NCBI GenBank assembly: GCA_946630315.1
Contig: CAMOYT010000005.1
Coordinates: 1-51,084 of the forward strand
Direction of reading: 5' to 3'
DNA length: 51,084 nt
Origin: an uncultured Bacillota bacterium
Lineage (GTDB): Bacteria > Bacillota_I > Bacilli_A > RF39 > UBA660
Shown one piece after another: positions 26,250-35,624 of this stretch. Numbering within the stretch: position 1 is the stretch's first letter; every line of letters begins with the position of its first letter. Position numbers and translations under genes: made by a program. The notes below the pieces were generated by a model. The model did not search any database. It was not told the DNA's origin and saw only the letters and a program-made list of their open reading frames with translations.

Positions 26250-26950
26250 GTTAGCTTACCAATTACTAATTGATACTTATCTTTACTAGTAACGTCTAAA
26301 TTACATGTTTGTAAGATTATAATTTTAGAGTCTTCTGTTAACTCCATATCAATATTATATAAAGATTTGTTTTTTAATTTATATAAATGTTCTAGATATG
26401 ATAGCCCATTGAAGTCTTTTAAATTTACATAGTCAAAGTCTTCCCCCTCGAAGTAAGAAGAGAAAATTTCATAAGTATATTTATTAGTATCTGTATATAA
26501 ATATATATTTTTATGTTCTTTATAATATTCTTCTTTTTGATATGGGATTAATTCATTAAATGGAAGTCCTTCTTCTTTACCAGAATGGCCATATAATAAT
26601 ATTTTATTATCTTCAATATTAGTACGATAATCCATAAAGATAGTACCACGTATATCTTTTTCTTTATTAAGATTATAATTTAGATAATAATCATTATTAT
26701 TAGTTTTTACTACTGGAAAAGATATAATATTAGGTATTTCAATATAGGCAATTATATCAGGATTATTATATTTTTCTTGTAGTTTTTTAATATCTACTTT
26801 ATTCTCTTCTTTAATAGTAGTTTCTTGTTTTTTTATTACTTCTACATAATTTATTTGTTCATGATAAGCAAAGAAACTTATTATTAAAAGAAGAATAGTA
26901 GTTATTATTAGTAGTTTCTTATTTAAGAAACTATCTATTCTTTCAACCAT
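26237..26950 (-). CDS. srtB: Class B sortase
   Basis: 237 residues with one N-terminal membrane helix (about 12-28). The sortase core shows YGHSGKEEGLPFNEL (catalytic His) and IILQTCNLD (catalytic Cys at about 216). The arginine that normally follows the Cys by about nine residues appears as Lys (KDKYQLVIGKL). Sortases cut a sorting motif and attach the protein to the wall. The gene lies directly downstream of the giant adhesin with motif VPNTG, its probable substrate, and has its own promoter at 26975-26983. Confidence 0.9.
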   Translation of the reverse strand: MVERIDSFLNKKLLIITTILLLIISFFAYHEQINYVEVIKKQETTIKEENKVDIKKLQEKYNNPDIIAYIEIPNIISFPVVKTNNNDYYLNYNLNKEKDIRGTIFMDYRTNIEDNKILLYGHSGKEEGLPFNELIPYQKEEYYKEHKNIYLYTDTNKYTYEIFSSYFEGEDFDYVNLKDFNGLSYLEHLYKLKNKSLYNIDMELTEDSKIIILQTCNLDVTSKDKYQLVIGKLTKKE

Positions 26951-26974
26951 ACTACCACCAACTTATTGGTTCAT

Positions 26975-26983
26975 ATTATAACA
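26975..26983 (-). promoter_or_regulatory. Extended -10 promoter of the sortase gene
   Basis: TGTTATAAT immediately after the adhesin terminator T-tract; ATG at 26950 follows TTGGTGGTAGT. Confidence 0.6.
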
Positions 26984-26984
26984 C

Positions 26985-27020
26985 AAAAAGAGACTTTAGC
27001 CAATATTAGTCTCTTTTTTT
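26985..27020 (-). terminator. Adhesin terminator
   Basis: AAAGAGACT / AGTCTCTTT hairpin with T-tract on the minus strand, a few bases after the adhesin stop. Confidence 0.85.
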
Positions 27021-27022
27021 AT

Positions 27023-30000
27023 TTATTCGAATACTTTTTTTAGTGAGTATACAAATCCGCCAATTACTGTCATTATAAGGATAATTACAGAGTTATTTGT
27101 ATTCTCATTTTCTAAACCAAGTCCAGTGTTTGGTACTCTTACTTCTACTCTATTTGGAGTTTTATAAGTAATTGTATCTACACCAGTTGTTTTTCCTGTT
27201 TCCTTTTCTGGTTCAACAGGAGTAGTTTCTTTTTGTTCAACTTTTTTGTAGATATAGTAAACATCGATCGCACCATTTTGATATTTACCAGTTGTTGGTC
27301 CTACTACTTGAACAAATTCATAATCTTTAAATGCTTTAAGTCTAGTGTTGTAGTCATCTTTTGCTACTTCACCACTTGTTTCAACATTTTCTCTTAATTT
27401 TTGACCATAGATATTGATATAGTGAGCAACTACTTTACCAATCTTTGGTTCTTCTGGTTCTGGATTAACTGGTTCTGGATCAGTTTGCTCTTTTAATTTA
27501 TAAATATAAATTACTGTTTTTGATCCTTCTTCAATTATTCCTTCAGTTTCTCCTACTGACTTTACAAATTCATATTTTTCAATATCTTTTTGCATATCAT
27601 AGTAATTTTTATTTACTTCTCCAACTACTTTTTCTGGAGTAGCAATTTCATTACCTTCAGTATCGATGTAATAATAATTTACTTCTCCTAAAACAGGATC
27701 TGTTTCTGGTTTTGGATCTTCTTCAGGAGCTGTAGTTTTCTTATAGATATAATTAACTACAATTTCACCATCGATATATTTTCCTACTTCTTCGCCTTCA
27801 ACTTTAACTAGTTCATAGTCTTTAATGTCTTTAGCATTAGTAGTATAAGTTTTATTTACATCATCTGCACTTGTTACTTTAGCAGCGATGATGTTTCCTT
27901 CTTCATCTAAGAAATTAGCAACTACTGTTCCAACTTTTGGATCTGTTGGAGTTGGTGTAGGAGTTGGTTTATCTTCTCCATCACTTGGAGTATTACAATC
28001 AGTGCAACTATCATTGTTTTCGTTGTTGTTGTTATTTTGATTGTTATTATCTCCTGTAGCTGATGATGAAGTATTATCACCTGTGTTTGTTGTTTGTGTG
28101 TTATCACCTGTTGTAACGTCTCCAGTGTTTACTGTTTGAGTATTATCTCCTGTAGTTGATGTAGATGTGCTATCACCTGTTGTATTAGTATTTGTATTAG
28201 TACTATCTCCACCTTCTGCAGTATTAGTGTTAGTACTATTACCTCCTTCTACATTATTAGTGATAGTATTATCTTTAATTTCAGTACTATTGTTATTTGT
28301 ATTACTTCCACCTTCTGCAGTATTAGTGTTAGTAATTTCACCTGTTGTTGAATTAGAAGTATTAGTAATATCTCCTATTTCAACGTTTGTATCTCCAGTA
28401 GCAACTGTATTTGTTGGATTGTTTTCAACATTAACATCTCCTGTAGTTGTTGAATTTTCTACATTTGTATCACCTGTTGTTACAGTTGTATCTCCAGTAG
28501 TAACATTAGTGTCTCCTGTAGTAACATCTCCAGTTGATACATCAGTATTATTTTCTACTGTTGGATTGTTTTCGATATTTACATTAGTTTCATCTTGGTT
28601 GTTATTTTCATTATTTATGTCATTATGATTATCTACATTAGTATCATTATGAACTTCATTATTTGTATTATTTTCACTATGATTATCACTATTATTTTCA
28701 TTGTTTATAGTAATATCAATGTTAATTACAGGTTGATTATTTTCTGAATCTTGATTATTGCAATTATTGTTGCAGCATGAGTTGCAGCAGTTGCAGCAAG
28801 ATCCTGTGCAAGTTCCATCTTCAGGAGTTGATGGTTCTTCTTCTTCGACCTTCTTATATGTATAGTAAACATCAGTTATTCCTTCTACAACTTTACCAAT
28901 TCTGTTTTCTGGAATTGATGTTCCTACATATCCTTTGATTGCTTTTTGACTTGTGTAATAATCACTACCAACTGTTTTCTCAATTATTACATCATCAACA
29001 ATTGCATTACCTGCTTCATCTACGTAGTGAGCAATTACTGTTCCTACTTGTTGGATATCTTCTTTTTCTTTATAGATGTATACAACTTCAGTTGTTCCTT
29101 CTTCTATAGTGCCTGTTGTAGCACCATGTACTGATACTAATTCGTAACCTTCAAAAGTTTTTTCTTCTGTAGTATATTCATCTCCTACTTTTCCAGGGAT
29201 TACTACATCTTCTTCAACTAATTTATTTCCATCAGTTGTGATATAGCTTACTACTACTTCGCCTTCTTCAATTACTTCTGCAGGATTTTTTACATATACA
29301 TAAGTAACTTCAGTAGTACCTTCCTCATATACTCCTGTAGGATTACCAATAATTAGCTTACGAGTATATCCTTCAAACACTTTATCTTCAGTAGTATATT
29401 CAGTTCCTACTTCTTTAGTATCTTCAAAATAGTCTAATTGATTATTATCTGTATCAATATAGTATACTTTCAAATCACCATTAACTACTACTTTGTCTTT
29501 TTCATAGTAATAAGTTACTTCTATTGGTTCTGGCCATGGTTCTTCATCTGTATAAGTACCATTAGCTTCTCCTTCAACTCTTACTAAATGATATCCTTCA
29601 ATATCTTCTGCTTTAGTAGTATATTCACTACCAATAGTTCCTACTTTTGGATCTACTTCTACTAATACTTCATTAGTATTAATATCTAAGTGATTGATAA
29701 TTACTTTTCCTACTCTTTCGTAGAAATAGTATACTTTAATATCTTCTTTGTTTTTATATGTTCCAGTAACATCACCTATAACATTTACATATCTGTAACC
29801 ATCTAATTCTAATTGCTCTGTTTCATAATTATCAGTTACAGTTCCTTCAGTTGTAATTGTTTTAATTACTTCTAAAGTTTTGTTATCTAAATAAGTTGCT
29901 GTTACTGTTCCTTTTTGTTTTTGATAATAGTAATAAACATGGATATCTTCAGCAGCATATTCTCCTGCTAAGTCTCCTTCAGTTCTTACTACATCATAAA

Positions 30001-33000
30001 TATCATATTCTTCACCGTCTAATCTTGAAGTTTCATATGGAGTTCCAATCTTTTCAGATGAAACTACTGGATCTACAAGATTATTTCCAGTTTCTGCATC
30101 AATATGATGAACATATAAGTTACTATCTTTTAATTCATAATAATAGATAATTACTTCTGGTTCATAATATGATTCTGCAGTATATGTACCAGATGTATGA
30201 TCTGGATCTGTTACTAATTGATAATTAGTAATATCAGTTTTAGCAGCTGTTGCGTACTCAGTACCTACAACACCTTCTTTATTAGTTTGTTCTGCAAGAA
30301 CTGCATCAGTTCCTTGCTCTAAGTATTTAACTACTACTTTTCCAATTGGATCATATACAAAGAAGATATGAGTATCTTTCTTAGTTATTAGTTTATCTCC
30401 ACTAAAGTTAGTTGAAGCTTCAGCGTTATGCTTATATCCAGCGATAGTTTTTGGTACTGCAATATCAGCATAAGAATCTCCTATATTTCTTGTTTCAGCA
30501 ATATAGTAATTCTCAACTGGATTACCATCTCTATCTACATCGATAAGATGTCCTTCTGGATCTACATGATAGATATATACATTTCCAATTGTAATGTCAT
30601 AGTAATAAATAATTGTTTGCTCTTCTGAAGTAATTTTTCCATTAATAGTTGGATCTTCTACTTCATTACCATTTACTTCCACTCTATCTAGAGCATAATT
30701 TTCATAAGTTTTTGGTTGTGCAGTAAAGTCTGCATCAATTGGTTTGTTGATTTCGCTTTGTTCTAAAATTTGTCCATCAACAGTTTGATAGATGATAGTT
30801 ACTTTACCATCTTCATTAATTGTGTTTTCAATTGTTAATCCATTCTCTGTTAAAGTCCAATTATCTGTTGTAGTTTGATAACAATCAATTGATTGCTCTT
30901 CAACTGTATATGTTATCGCATTACCTTGTTCATCAAATGGATAAATAGTAAACTCTTCTGAAGTCCAAGTGTTGCCTTCTCCTTCTAGAGTAACTTCTTT
31001 ATATAATGTTTTATTTCCTTCACTATCTGTTGCATATACGTTTAATGTTAATGATTCTGGACGATAATCTTCTTTTCCTGCATCATTCCATACTTTTGTA
31101 ATAGCAACATTTTTTTCTATTCTTACCCATTCAGCAAAGACATTATAAACTAATCTATCAACTGGTACTGTAGTTGGATCTGGTGCATTAAATACTGTTC
31201 CAATATCCACTGGCTTTTTAACGCCATTTTCCAACATATAATATCCGACAAAATCATATCCTGGTTTTTCATAACCATATCCTTTTGGATCACTGTCTAA
31301 TACAACAATATTATCTTTTGCAATAGTTGATTCATCAGAATGAATTAAGTATGTATTAGAAAGACTAGTATTAGCTTCTTTAAATACATTTAATGTTACT
31401 GATGGTTGATACCATGCATATGATGTAATTGTACCAGTCCATCCAGATGGATATAAGTGATTACCATTTTCATCTTTAAAGAAATATGTAAATGTATCAC
31501 CTGGATTATATGTTTTTGTATCATCTGTTTGATCATTATTATCATCATATTTCCAATATAATAATTCATAATGAGCTGGAACATCGCTACCATTTTTAAA
31601 TTTAGTTGTATAAGTATCTCCTGCTCCTGAACCGCTTACGATTCTATCTGTCTTACTACTATGACCAAGATTGTCTATTTCTTGATTAGTAAGTACAGGT
31701 AAATAATATACATCCCAATAAGAATAGAAATTAATAACTACATCTTCATCAAGTACATTTCTTGATGTAAAACTAATAGCCCAAGGTCCATTGTTTTCTG
31801 TAGAAATAGCAGTTAATCCTTTAAGATAATCTGCATTTAAAACATAGTTTTCATCTATTTTTGTTCCGTTAGATTCAGCATCATACCATCCAAGAAGAGT
31901 GTATTCTCTAACTGGATCTCCAACTCTATCGTTTTCTTTGTTAGTAGTTGAATTTTTATTAAATCCAGTATATGGACGATCTGATTCTGCATCAAATATT
32001 TGATCTATTGGTAATCTTTGAGTCCATGTTACTCCAGGACTTATATTGTTTGAAATTGTTTTAGCAATATAAGTACCATCTGGTTTAACATCCCAATAAT
32101 TAATTGTTAATTTATGTGGTTCTGGTACATATTCTTCTTCCCAGATAGCATATAAATCAACTGTTTCTACTGTTTGTAATGATGTTTTAGCAGTAACCAT
32201 AACTTTTCTATAATTTGGTCTATACTCTAAAGGAACATCATTGTTTGGATTTTCATCGTCTCCATTTATTGTTACATTGTCAATAAGTTCTCCGTTTTCA
32301 GTTAGTGACCATCCTAAGAAATTGTATTTCTTTCCATTAACTGTAACTGTTTCAGGAATTGTTCCATTTGGAAGTGATGATCCATATCCTGAATTTATAG
32401 TTTTTGTACCATTTAATGTATAAACTGAATCATGCCAGTTTACAATTACCTTAGGTGTTACTGATTTTACCCAATTAGCATAAATGTAATAATCATTTGT
32501 TGCTTCTAATTCGTTTAAAACGGTTACTCGTATACCATATGGATATGATGTAGTAGATGTTGATATAGCAAATCTACTGAAACCACTTTCAAAATCACTG
32601 TTTGGGACACCTGAAGTATTTGTGAAAGCATTGGCGTTGTTTTCATCTAAATACCATCCTTCAAATGTATAAGTATAATCTCCTTCAGTGAATTTTGTAG
32701 TTGATGCACTATATTGTGTACCTAATCCGAAGATTGAATACATATTTAGTCCATTTTTAACGTTATCTCCTATACTAGTTCCCGCTTCATATTCATATGT
32801 TTTATAATCTTTATATTCTCCTGTTCTGTTGTCTTTAATATGAATTCTAACAACATTATTTTCAGGTTCTTCAGCGTCTCTTGTTGGCTCTTCAGACACG
32901 CCTAGTAATCCTACTTCTTCTGTAGAATTTTTAGTTTCAATGTTTTGTTCTTCCGTTGGCGCACGAGCTGGTGCACTCTTCAAGACATTATTGGCCTCTG

Positions 33001-33247
33001 CGCTTGAAGTCTCATTGTTAAGTGAGATTTTTGGTGCACTCACTTCGATAACTTCTTCGGAAGGAACATAAGCTTCAGATATTTCTTCAGCATAAATAAT
33101 TGTTTCAGGGTTGCCCTTTTTTTCTACGATATCTGTATTGGTGCTAGATACTGTAGTTTCTGCTTTGACGTCTGGTAACGAAATTGGCGCAAAGTTAACC
33201 AATACTGTTAAAGCTAATGCAGTACCTAGCTTGAAATACTTATTCAA
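27023..33247 (-). CDS. Giant mucin-binding-type adhesin with VPNTG sorting signal
   Basis: 2074 residues from a TTG at 33247, chosen because GGAGG lies seven bases upstream and a signal peptide (MNKYFKLGTALALTVLVNF, cleaved near VKAET) follows; an upstream in-frame TTG has no ribosome site. Order: four B-repeat-like modules (FEGWYLDENN, FLGWSLTENG, LLGWYDAESNG, FVGYYMLENG), a Cna_B-like domain (VAITKVWNDAGKEDYRPESL), nine MucBP-like repeats ending in YYYEK/YIYKE types, a cluster GTCTGSCCNCCNSCCNNNC, an Asn/Thr/TGD-repeat stalk, a second Cys pair (SCTDC), three more MucBP repeats, then VPNTG, a hydrophobic helix and KKVFE. It should bind host mucin or carbohydrate and be anchored by the downstream sortase. 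Confidence 0.93.
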   Translation of the reverse strand: MNKYFKLGTALALTVLVNFAPISLPDVKAETTVSSTNTDIVEKKGNPETIIYAEEISEAYVPSEEVIEVSAPKISLNNETSSAEANNVLKSAPARAPTEEQNIETKNSTEEVGLLGVSEEPTRDAEEPENNVVRIHIKDNRTGEYKDYKTYEYEAGTSIGDNVKNGLNMYSIFGLGTQYSASTTKFTEGDYTYTFEGWYLDENNANAFTNTSGVPNSDFESGFSRFAISTSTTSYPYGIRVTVLNELEATNDYYIYANWVKSVTPKVIVNWHDSVYTLNGTKTINSGYGSSLPNGTIPETVTVNGKKYNFLGWSLTENGELIDNVTINGDDENPNNDVPLEYRPNYRKVMVTAKTSLQTVETVDLYAIWEEEYVPEPHKLTINYWDVKPDGTYIAKTISNNISPGVTWTQRLPIDQIFDAESDRPYTGFNKNSTTNKENDRVGDPVREYTLLGWYDAESNGTKIDENYVLNADYLKGLTAISTENNGPWAISFTSRNVLDEDVVINFYSYWDVYYLPVLTNQEIDNLGHSSKTDRIVSGSGAGDTYTTKFKNGSDVPAHYELLYWKYDDNNDQTDDTKTYNPGDTFTYFFKDENGNHLYPSGWTGTITSYAWYQPSVTLNVFKEANTSLSNTYLIHSDESTIAKDNIVVLDSDPKGYGYEKPGYDFVGYYMLENGVKKPVDIGTVFNAPDPTTVPVDRLVYNVFAEWVRIEKNVAITKVWNDAGKEDYRPESLTLNVYATDSEGNKTLYKEVTLEGEGNTWTSEEFTIYPFDEQGNAITYTVEEQSIDCYQTTTDNWTLTENGLTIENTINEDGKVTIIYQTVDGQILEQSEINKPIDADFTAQPKTYENYALDRVEVNGNEVEDPTINGKITSEEQTIIYYYDITIGNVYIYHVDPEGHLIDVDRDGNPVENYYIAETRNIGDSYADIAVPKTIAGYKHNAEASTNFSGDKLITKKDTHIFFVYDPIGKVVVKYLEQGTDAVLAEQTNKEGVVGTEYATAAKTDITNYQLVTDPDHTSGTYTAESYYEPEVIIYYYELKDSNLYVHHIDAETGNNLVDPVVSSEKIGTPYETSRLDGEEYDIYDVVRTEGDLAGEYAAEDIHVYYYYQKQKGTVTATYLDNKTLEVIKTITTEGTVTDNYETEQLELDGYRYVNVIGDVTGTYKNKEDIKVYYFYERVGKVIINHLDINTNEVLVEVDPKVGTIGSEYTTKAEDIEGYHLVRVEGEANGTYTDEEPWPEPIEVTYYYEKDKVVVNGDLKVYYIDTDNNQLDYFEDTKEVGTEYTTEDKVFEGYTRKLIIGNPTGVYEEGTTEVTYVYVKNPAEVIEEGEVVVSYITTDGNKLVEEDVVIPGKVGDEYTTEEKTFEGYELVSVHGATTGTIEEGTTEVVYIYKEKEDIQQVGTVIAHYVDEAGNAIVDDVIIEKTVGSDYYTSQKAIKGYVGTSIPENRIGKVVEGITDVYYTYKKVEEEEPSTPEDGTCTGSCCNCCNSCCNNNCNNQDSENNQPVINIDITINNENNSDNHSENNTNNEVHNDTNVDNHNDINNENNNQDETNVNIENNPTVENNTDVSTGDVTTGDTNVTTGDTTVTTGDTNVENSTTTGDVNVENNPTNTVATGDTNVEIGDITNTSNSTTGEITNTNTAEGGSNTNNNSTEIKDNTITNNVEGGNSTNTNTAEGGDSTNTNTNTTGDSTSTSTTGDNTQTVNTGDVTTGDNTQTTNTGDNTSSSATGDNNNQNNNNNENNDSCTDCNTPSDGEDKPTPTPTPTDPKVGTVVANFLDEEGNIIAAKVTSADDVNKTYTTNAKDIKDYELVKVEGEEVGKYIDGEIVVNYIYKKTTAPEEDPKPETDPVLGEVNYYYIDTEGNEIATPEKVVGEVNKNYYDMQKDIEKYEFVKSVGETEGIIEEGSKTVIYIYKLKEQTDPEPVNPEPEEPKIGKVVAHYINIYGQKLRENVETSGEVAKDDYNTRLKAFKDYEFVQVVGPTTGKYQNGAIDVYYIYKKVEQKETTPVEPEKETGKTTGVDTITYKTPNRVEVRVPNTGLGLENENTNNSVIILIMTVIGGFVYSLKKVFE
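28060..28580 (-). repeat. Asn/Thr-rich TGD repeat tract within the adhesin
   Basis: The encoded segments repeat units such as TTGDTNVTTGDTTVTTGDTN and NTNTAEGG many times, forming a low-complexity stalk between two cysteine groups. At DNA level the units share CCTGTAGTAAC/ACATC-type blocks on the plus strand, so copy number could vary. Confidence 0.85.
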
Positions 33248-33354
33248 GCTTATACCTCCATTTCGTTTTAACAAGTTAGTCAGTTGTCAGCAATAAATTT
33301 TATTGGTGCATTGGTGCGAAAATTGCTTCTCACATTCACCCTTGTTGTCTTACT

Positions 33355-33383
33355 ATACTAGTTTATCATTTGATTTTTGTCAA
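33355..33383 (-). promoter_or_regulatory. Adhesin promoter
   Basis: TTGACA (33378-33383) and TAGTAT (33355-33360) with a 17-base spacer. The predicted leader to the TTG start is about 100 bases, far longer than other leaders here. Confidence 0.8.
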
Positions 33384-33384
33384 T

Positions 33385-33418
33385 TAAAAAAAGAAGAAAT
33401 TTTATGTTTTTTCTTCTT
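33385..33418 (-). terminator. Terminator after the LCP gene
   Basis: AAGAAGAAA / TTTCTTCTT hairpin with T-tract on the minus strand, just upstream of the adhesin promoter. Confidence 0.8.
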
Positions 33419-33448
33419 TCCATACATTATTATTATTTTGTTGTGTTT

Positions 33449-34870
33449 CTATTTTTCAGCTATGACAGTTTTCATTTTTTTAGATGCAGCATTTACTGTT
33501 TTCATATCTGGAGTCATTGTCCAAGTATCTTGGGTACCTAAATGACCTACTCCAACACTATCTGATCCATCTACTGATTGTTCTATTATTTGATAGTTTT
33601 GTCCTTCTAAAACTGATTTAAATAAGTTAGTAATTACTTTCTTATTCATATCTGTTTCATATAAACCATCAAATGATTTTAATACTTCATTGTAGTTAGT
33701 TAGTGTTGAAGTTGAAACTACTTTTTTAGCAATAGCAATAGCAATCTTACGACAATTTTGTTGACGTACTCTATCTCTTCCTGGGAAAGCCATTCTTTCT
33801 CTAGCAATTGCTAAAGTCTCAATTCCATTATATGTTTTACATCCTTTAGTAACATGTAATTTACTTCCTTTAGTATCATCATATGTTCCTTTTACTAAGG
33901 CATGATTTGTTATAAAGTCATAGTCAGAACAGAATTCTATTCCACCTACTTTATCTACTACATCTACCAAATTATTTGTATTTAAATTAACTGTATAATC
34001 TATTTCTACATCAAATAATTTTTCTAATGCTTCTTTTGATACTTCTGAATCTAGTGAACCTAGTGCCATAAGTGTATCTTTCATATTATAAGCTGGTACA
34101 TCAATGTAATAATCTCTTGGAATTGATGTTAATACTACTTTTTTAGTTTTAGTATTTACTGTTGCTAACATATTGAAGTCTCGCATAATACCAGTAAAGT
34201 CTAGGCCAGCAATGTAGATTGTATAAACATCTTTTATTTTATCATTTCTTGGTATTATTTCAGATACAGTAAATTCTTTTATTATTTTAAAACTTGATTC
34301 ATCGAACATATTTGTTGAATCAAATAAATATTTATAATTTCCTTCTGCAATAAGTAAGTATTCATTCTTTGATGCATCTATTTGCCAAAGTGTTTTTGAG
34401 ACATCATCAGTATCAATATATTTATAATCACCTAATTCTTCTTTAGCTTTATCAATACTTCTACTATATTTATAATAATAAATATTAGTATCTTTAGTAA
34501 AATTAGATGTATCATTAGCTGTATCTTTGGCTGATGCTACTACATAGTATTTTGTATTTACTGTAATTGTTCCAGTAAAGCCTTCATTAATAAATTTATT
34601 AGTATTATGTAAATAATAACTTGCTACTAAATTAGCTATCATTGATAATATAAATAGTATAATGCCAAATATCTTAGTCTTTTTAAAATGATGTTTTTTT
34701 AGATTTACTAAGATAAATGGTATTAATAAGACTATTACTTCTAATCCTATTACTATCATTAAATACTTGTTTGGTAAGACATTTAAATCTATTATTATAA
34801 ATATAGTTATAGCAGCTAAGATGGTTGCTATTAAACCTATAATATTTCTTGATATTTTACCTAATTTCAT
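33449..34870 (-). CDS. LytR-CpsA-Psr (LCP) family glycopolymer transferase
   Basis: 473 residues. Three hydrophobic helices occupy about residues 8-110. The LCP domain starts at about 215: TIYIAGLDFTG, LATVNTKTKKVVLTSIPRDYY (basic pocket Arg), and LAIARERMAFPGRDRVRQQN, the C-terminal Arg-rich signature. LCP enzymes transfer undecaprenyl-linked glycopolymers to peptidoglycan at the outer membrane face. The gene lies upstream of the adhesin but is separated by a terminator and promoter. With the exopolysaccharide locus 9 kb away, its substrate may be that polymer or a teichoic-type polymer. Confidence 0.92.
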   Translation of the reverse strand: MKLGKISRNIIGLIATILAAITIFIIIDLNVLPNKYLMIVIGLEVIVLLIPFILVNLKKHHFKKTKIFGIILFILSMIANLVASYYLHNTNKFINEGFTGTITVNTKYYVVASAKDTANDTSNFTKDTNIYYYKYSRSIDKAKEELGDYKYIDTDDVSKTLWQIDASKNEYLLIAEGNYKYLFDSTNMFDESSFKIIKEFTVSEIIPRNDKIKDVYTIYIAGLDFTGIMRDFNMLATVNTKTKKVVLTSIPRDYYIDVPAYNMKDTLMALGSLDSEVSKEALEKLFDVEIDYTVNLNTNNLVDVVDKVGGIEFCSDYDFITNHALVKGTYDDTKGSKLHVTKGCKTYNGIETLAIARERMAFPGRDRVRQQNCRKIAIAIAKKVVSTSTLTNYNEVLKSFDGLYETDMNKKVITNLFKSVLEGQNYQIIEQSVDGSDSVGVGHLGTQDTWTMTPDMKTVNAASKKMKTVIAEK

Positions 34871-34933
34871 GTAATTATCATCTCCTATTATGTATTTATT
34901 TTATCATATTAAATATGTCAATAAAAGGATATA

Positions 34934-34962
34934 TTGCAAAATTTATACTTTTATGGTATAAT
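34934..34962 (+). promoter_or_regulatory. Promoter of the intergenic transcript
   Basis: TTGCAA (34934-34939) and TATAAT (34957-34962) with a 17-base spacer on the plus strand; no annotated gene follows. Confidence 0.8.
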
Positions 34963-34968
34963 TATTAC

Positions 34969-35053
34969 AATGAAGAAATTCAGAAGTGAGAATACTATTC
35001 TTTGAAGGAGTATTCGGTTGTAGAACATTACTTAGGTAATGTTCTTTTCTTTT
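34969..35053 (+). ncRNA. Candidate small RNA (about 85 nt)
   Basis: A near-consensus promoter is followed by a hairpin GAATACT / AGTATTC (12-base loop containing TTTGAAGG) and then by AGAACATTAC / GTAATGTTCT with a TTAG loop and TTTTCTTTT, a good intrinsic terminator. The first bases also contain an 11-codon frame (MKKFRSENTIL then TGA) starting at or near the predicted transcript start. No known RNA family recognised. Confidence 0.6.
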
Positions 35054-35054
35054 A

Positions 35055-35084
35055 TTAAAAAAAGTCATTTTAAATGACTTTTTG
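35055..35084. terminator. Bidirectional terminator after the 177-residue gene
   Basis: AAAGTCATTT / AAATGACTT arms flanked by A and T runs, overlapping the minus-strand stop at 35070. Confidence 0.8.
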
Positions 35085-35603
35085 TTTTACTTGTTCTGAT
35101 TGTTTTAAACCTAAATAATTTATAATTTCTTCTGCTAAGTCACGATCTTTTTCATTTTGTAATTTATAATTACCATCTAGTAATACTTCTTTTTCTAATA
35201 AAGTTAGATGAATTATATTTAATGGTTCACTATACTCATTTAAGAATTCTTGTTCTATATAATGATCATGTTTAGTATTATATCCATCTTCTTCTCTTGT
35301 TACTTGATAATAAAAGTGATTACCTATATCTTCATAGTAAAAACTATTATCTTTAGCTTTTGTCCAGAATGATTCTTTTTCTATTCTTGATGATAATATT
35401 TTTATAATTGCATCACTTGTTAATAATTCTTTTTTAGTTTCTTCATCTACTAAGTCTAATAATAAGTTATATAATCTTTTATTTATTTCATTATCTTCAT
35501 ATTGAAATTTATTATTATTTTTATTTAAACCTAGTAATCTTTTTGCTAAATATTTATTAGACATCTTTTTAGTTTCTTTTAATTTTTGTACTAATCTTTC
35601 CAT
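35070..35603 (-). CDS. Uncharacterised helical protein
   Basis: 177 residues, highly charged. The start ATG has AGGTGATGGGGG upstream and TGTTATAAT at 35625-35633. LVQKLKETKKMSNKYLAKRL begins it and a run of acidic and aromatic residues (FYYEDIGNHFYYQVTREED) lies in the middle. No signal peptide, membrane segment or known motif. Last gene before the small-RNA region; its own promoter separates it from the giant gene upstream. Confidence 0.55.
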   Translation of the reverse strand: MERLVQKLKETKKMSNKYLAKRLLGLNKNNNKFQYEDNEINKRLYNLLLDLVDEETKKELLTSDAIIKILSSRIEKESFWTKAKDNSFYYEDIGNHFYYQVTREEDGYNTKHDHYIEQEFLNEYSEPLNIIHLTLLEKEVLLDGNYKLQNEKDRDLAEEIINYLGLKQSEQVKQKVI

Positions 35604-35624
35604 TCCCCCATCACCTAGTTGGTT

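Noticed and set aside
28060-28580. CRISPR-like array
   Set aside because: The repeats are short, irregular and in frame with the adhesin protein, with no unique spacers between conserved repeats.
27922-28628. Long open frames on both strands through the adhesin stalk
   Set aside because: They arise from the low-complexity Asn/Thr repeats; they lack ribosome sites and known motifs, while the adhesin frame continues cleanly across the region.
33248-33274. Upstream TTG start for the adhesin
   Set aside because: It has no ribosome site, and the extra residues precede a normal signal peptide whose own TTG has GGAGG at the right distance.
34970-35005. 11-codon peptide gene as the main product of the intergenic transcript
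   Set aside because: It would be leaderless and very short; the hairpin and terminator fit a structured RNA at least as well, so it is noted but not called as a gene.
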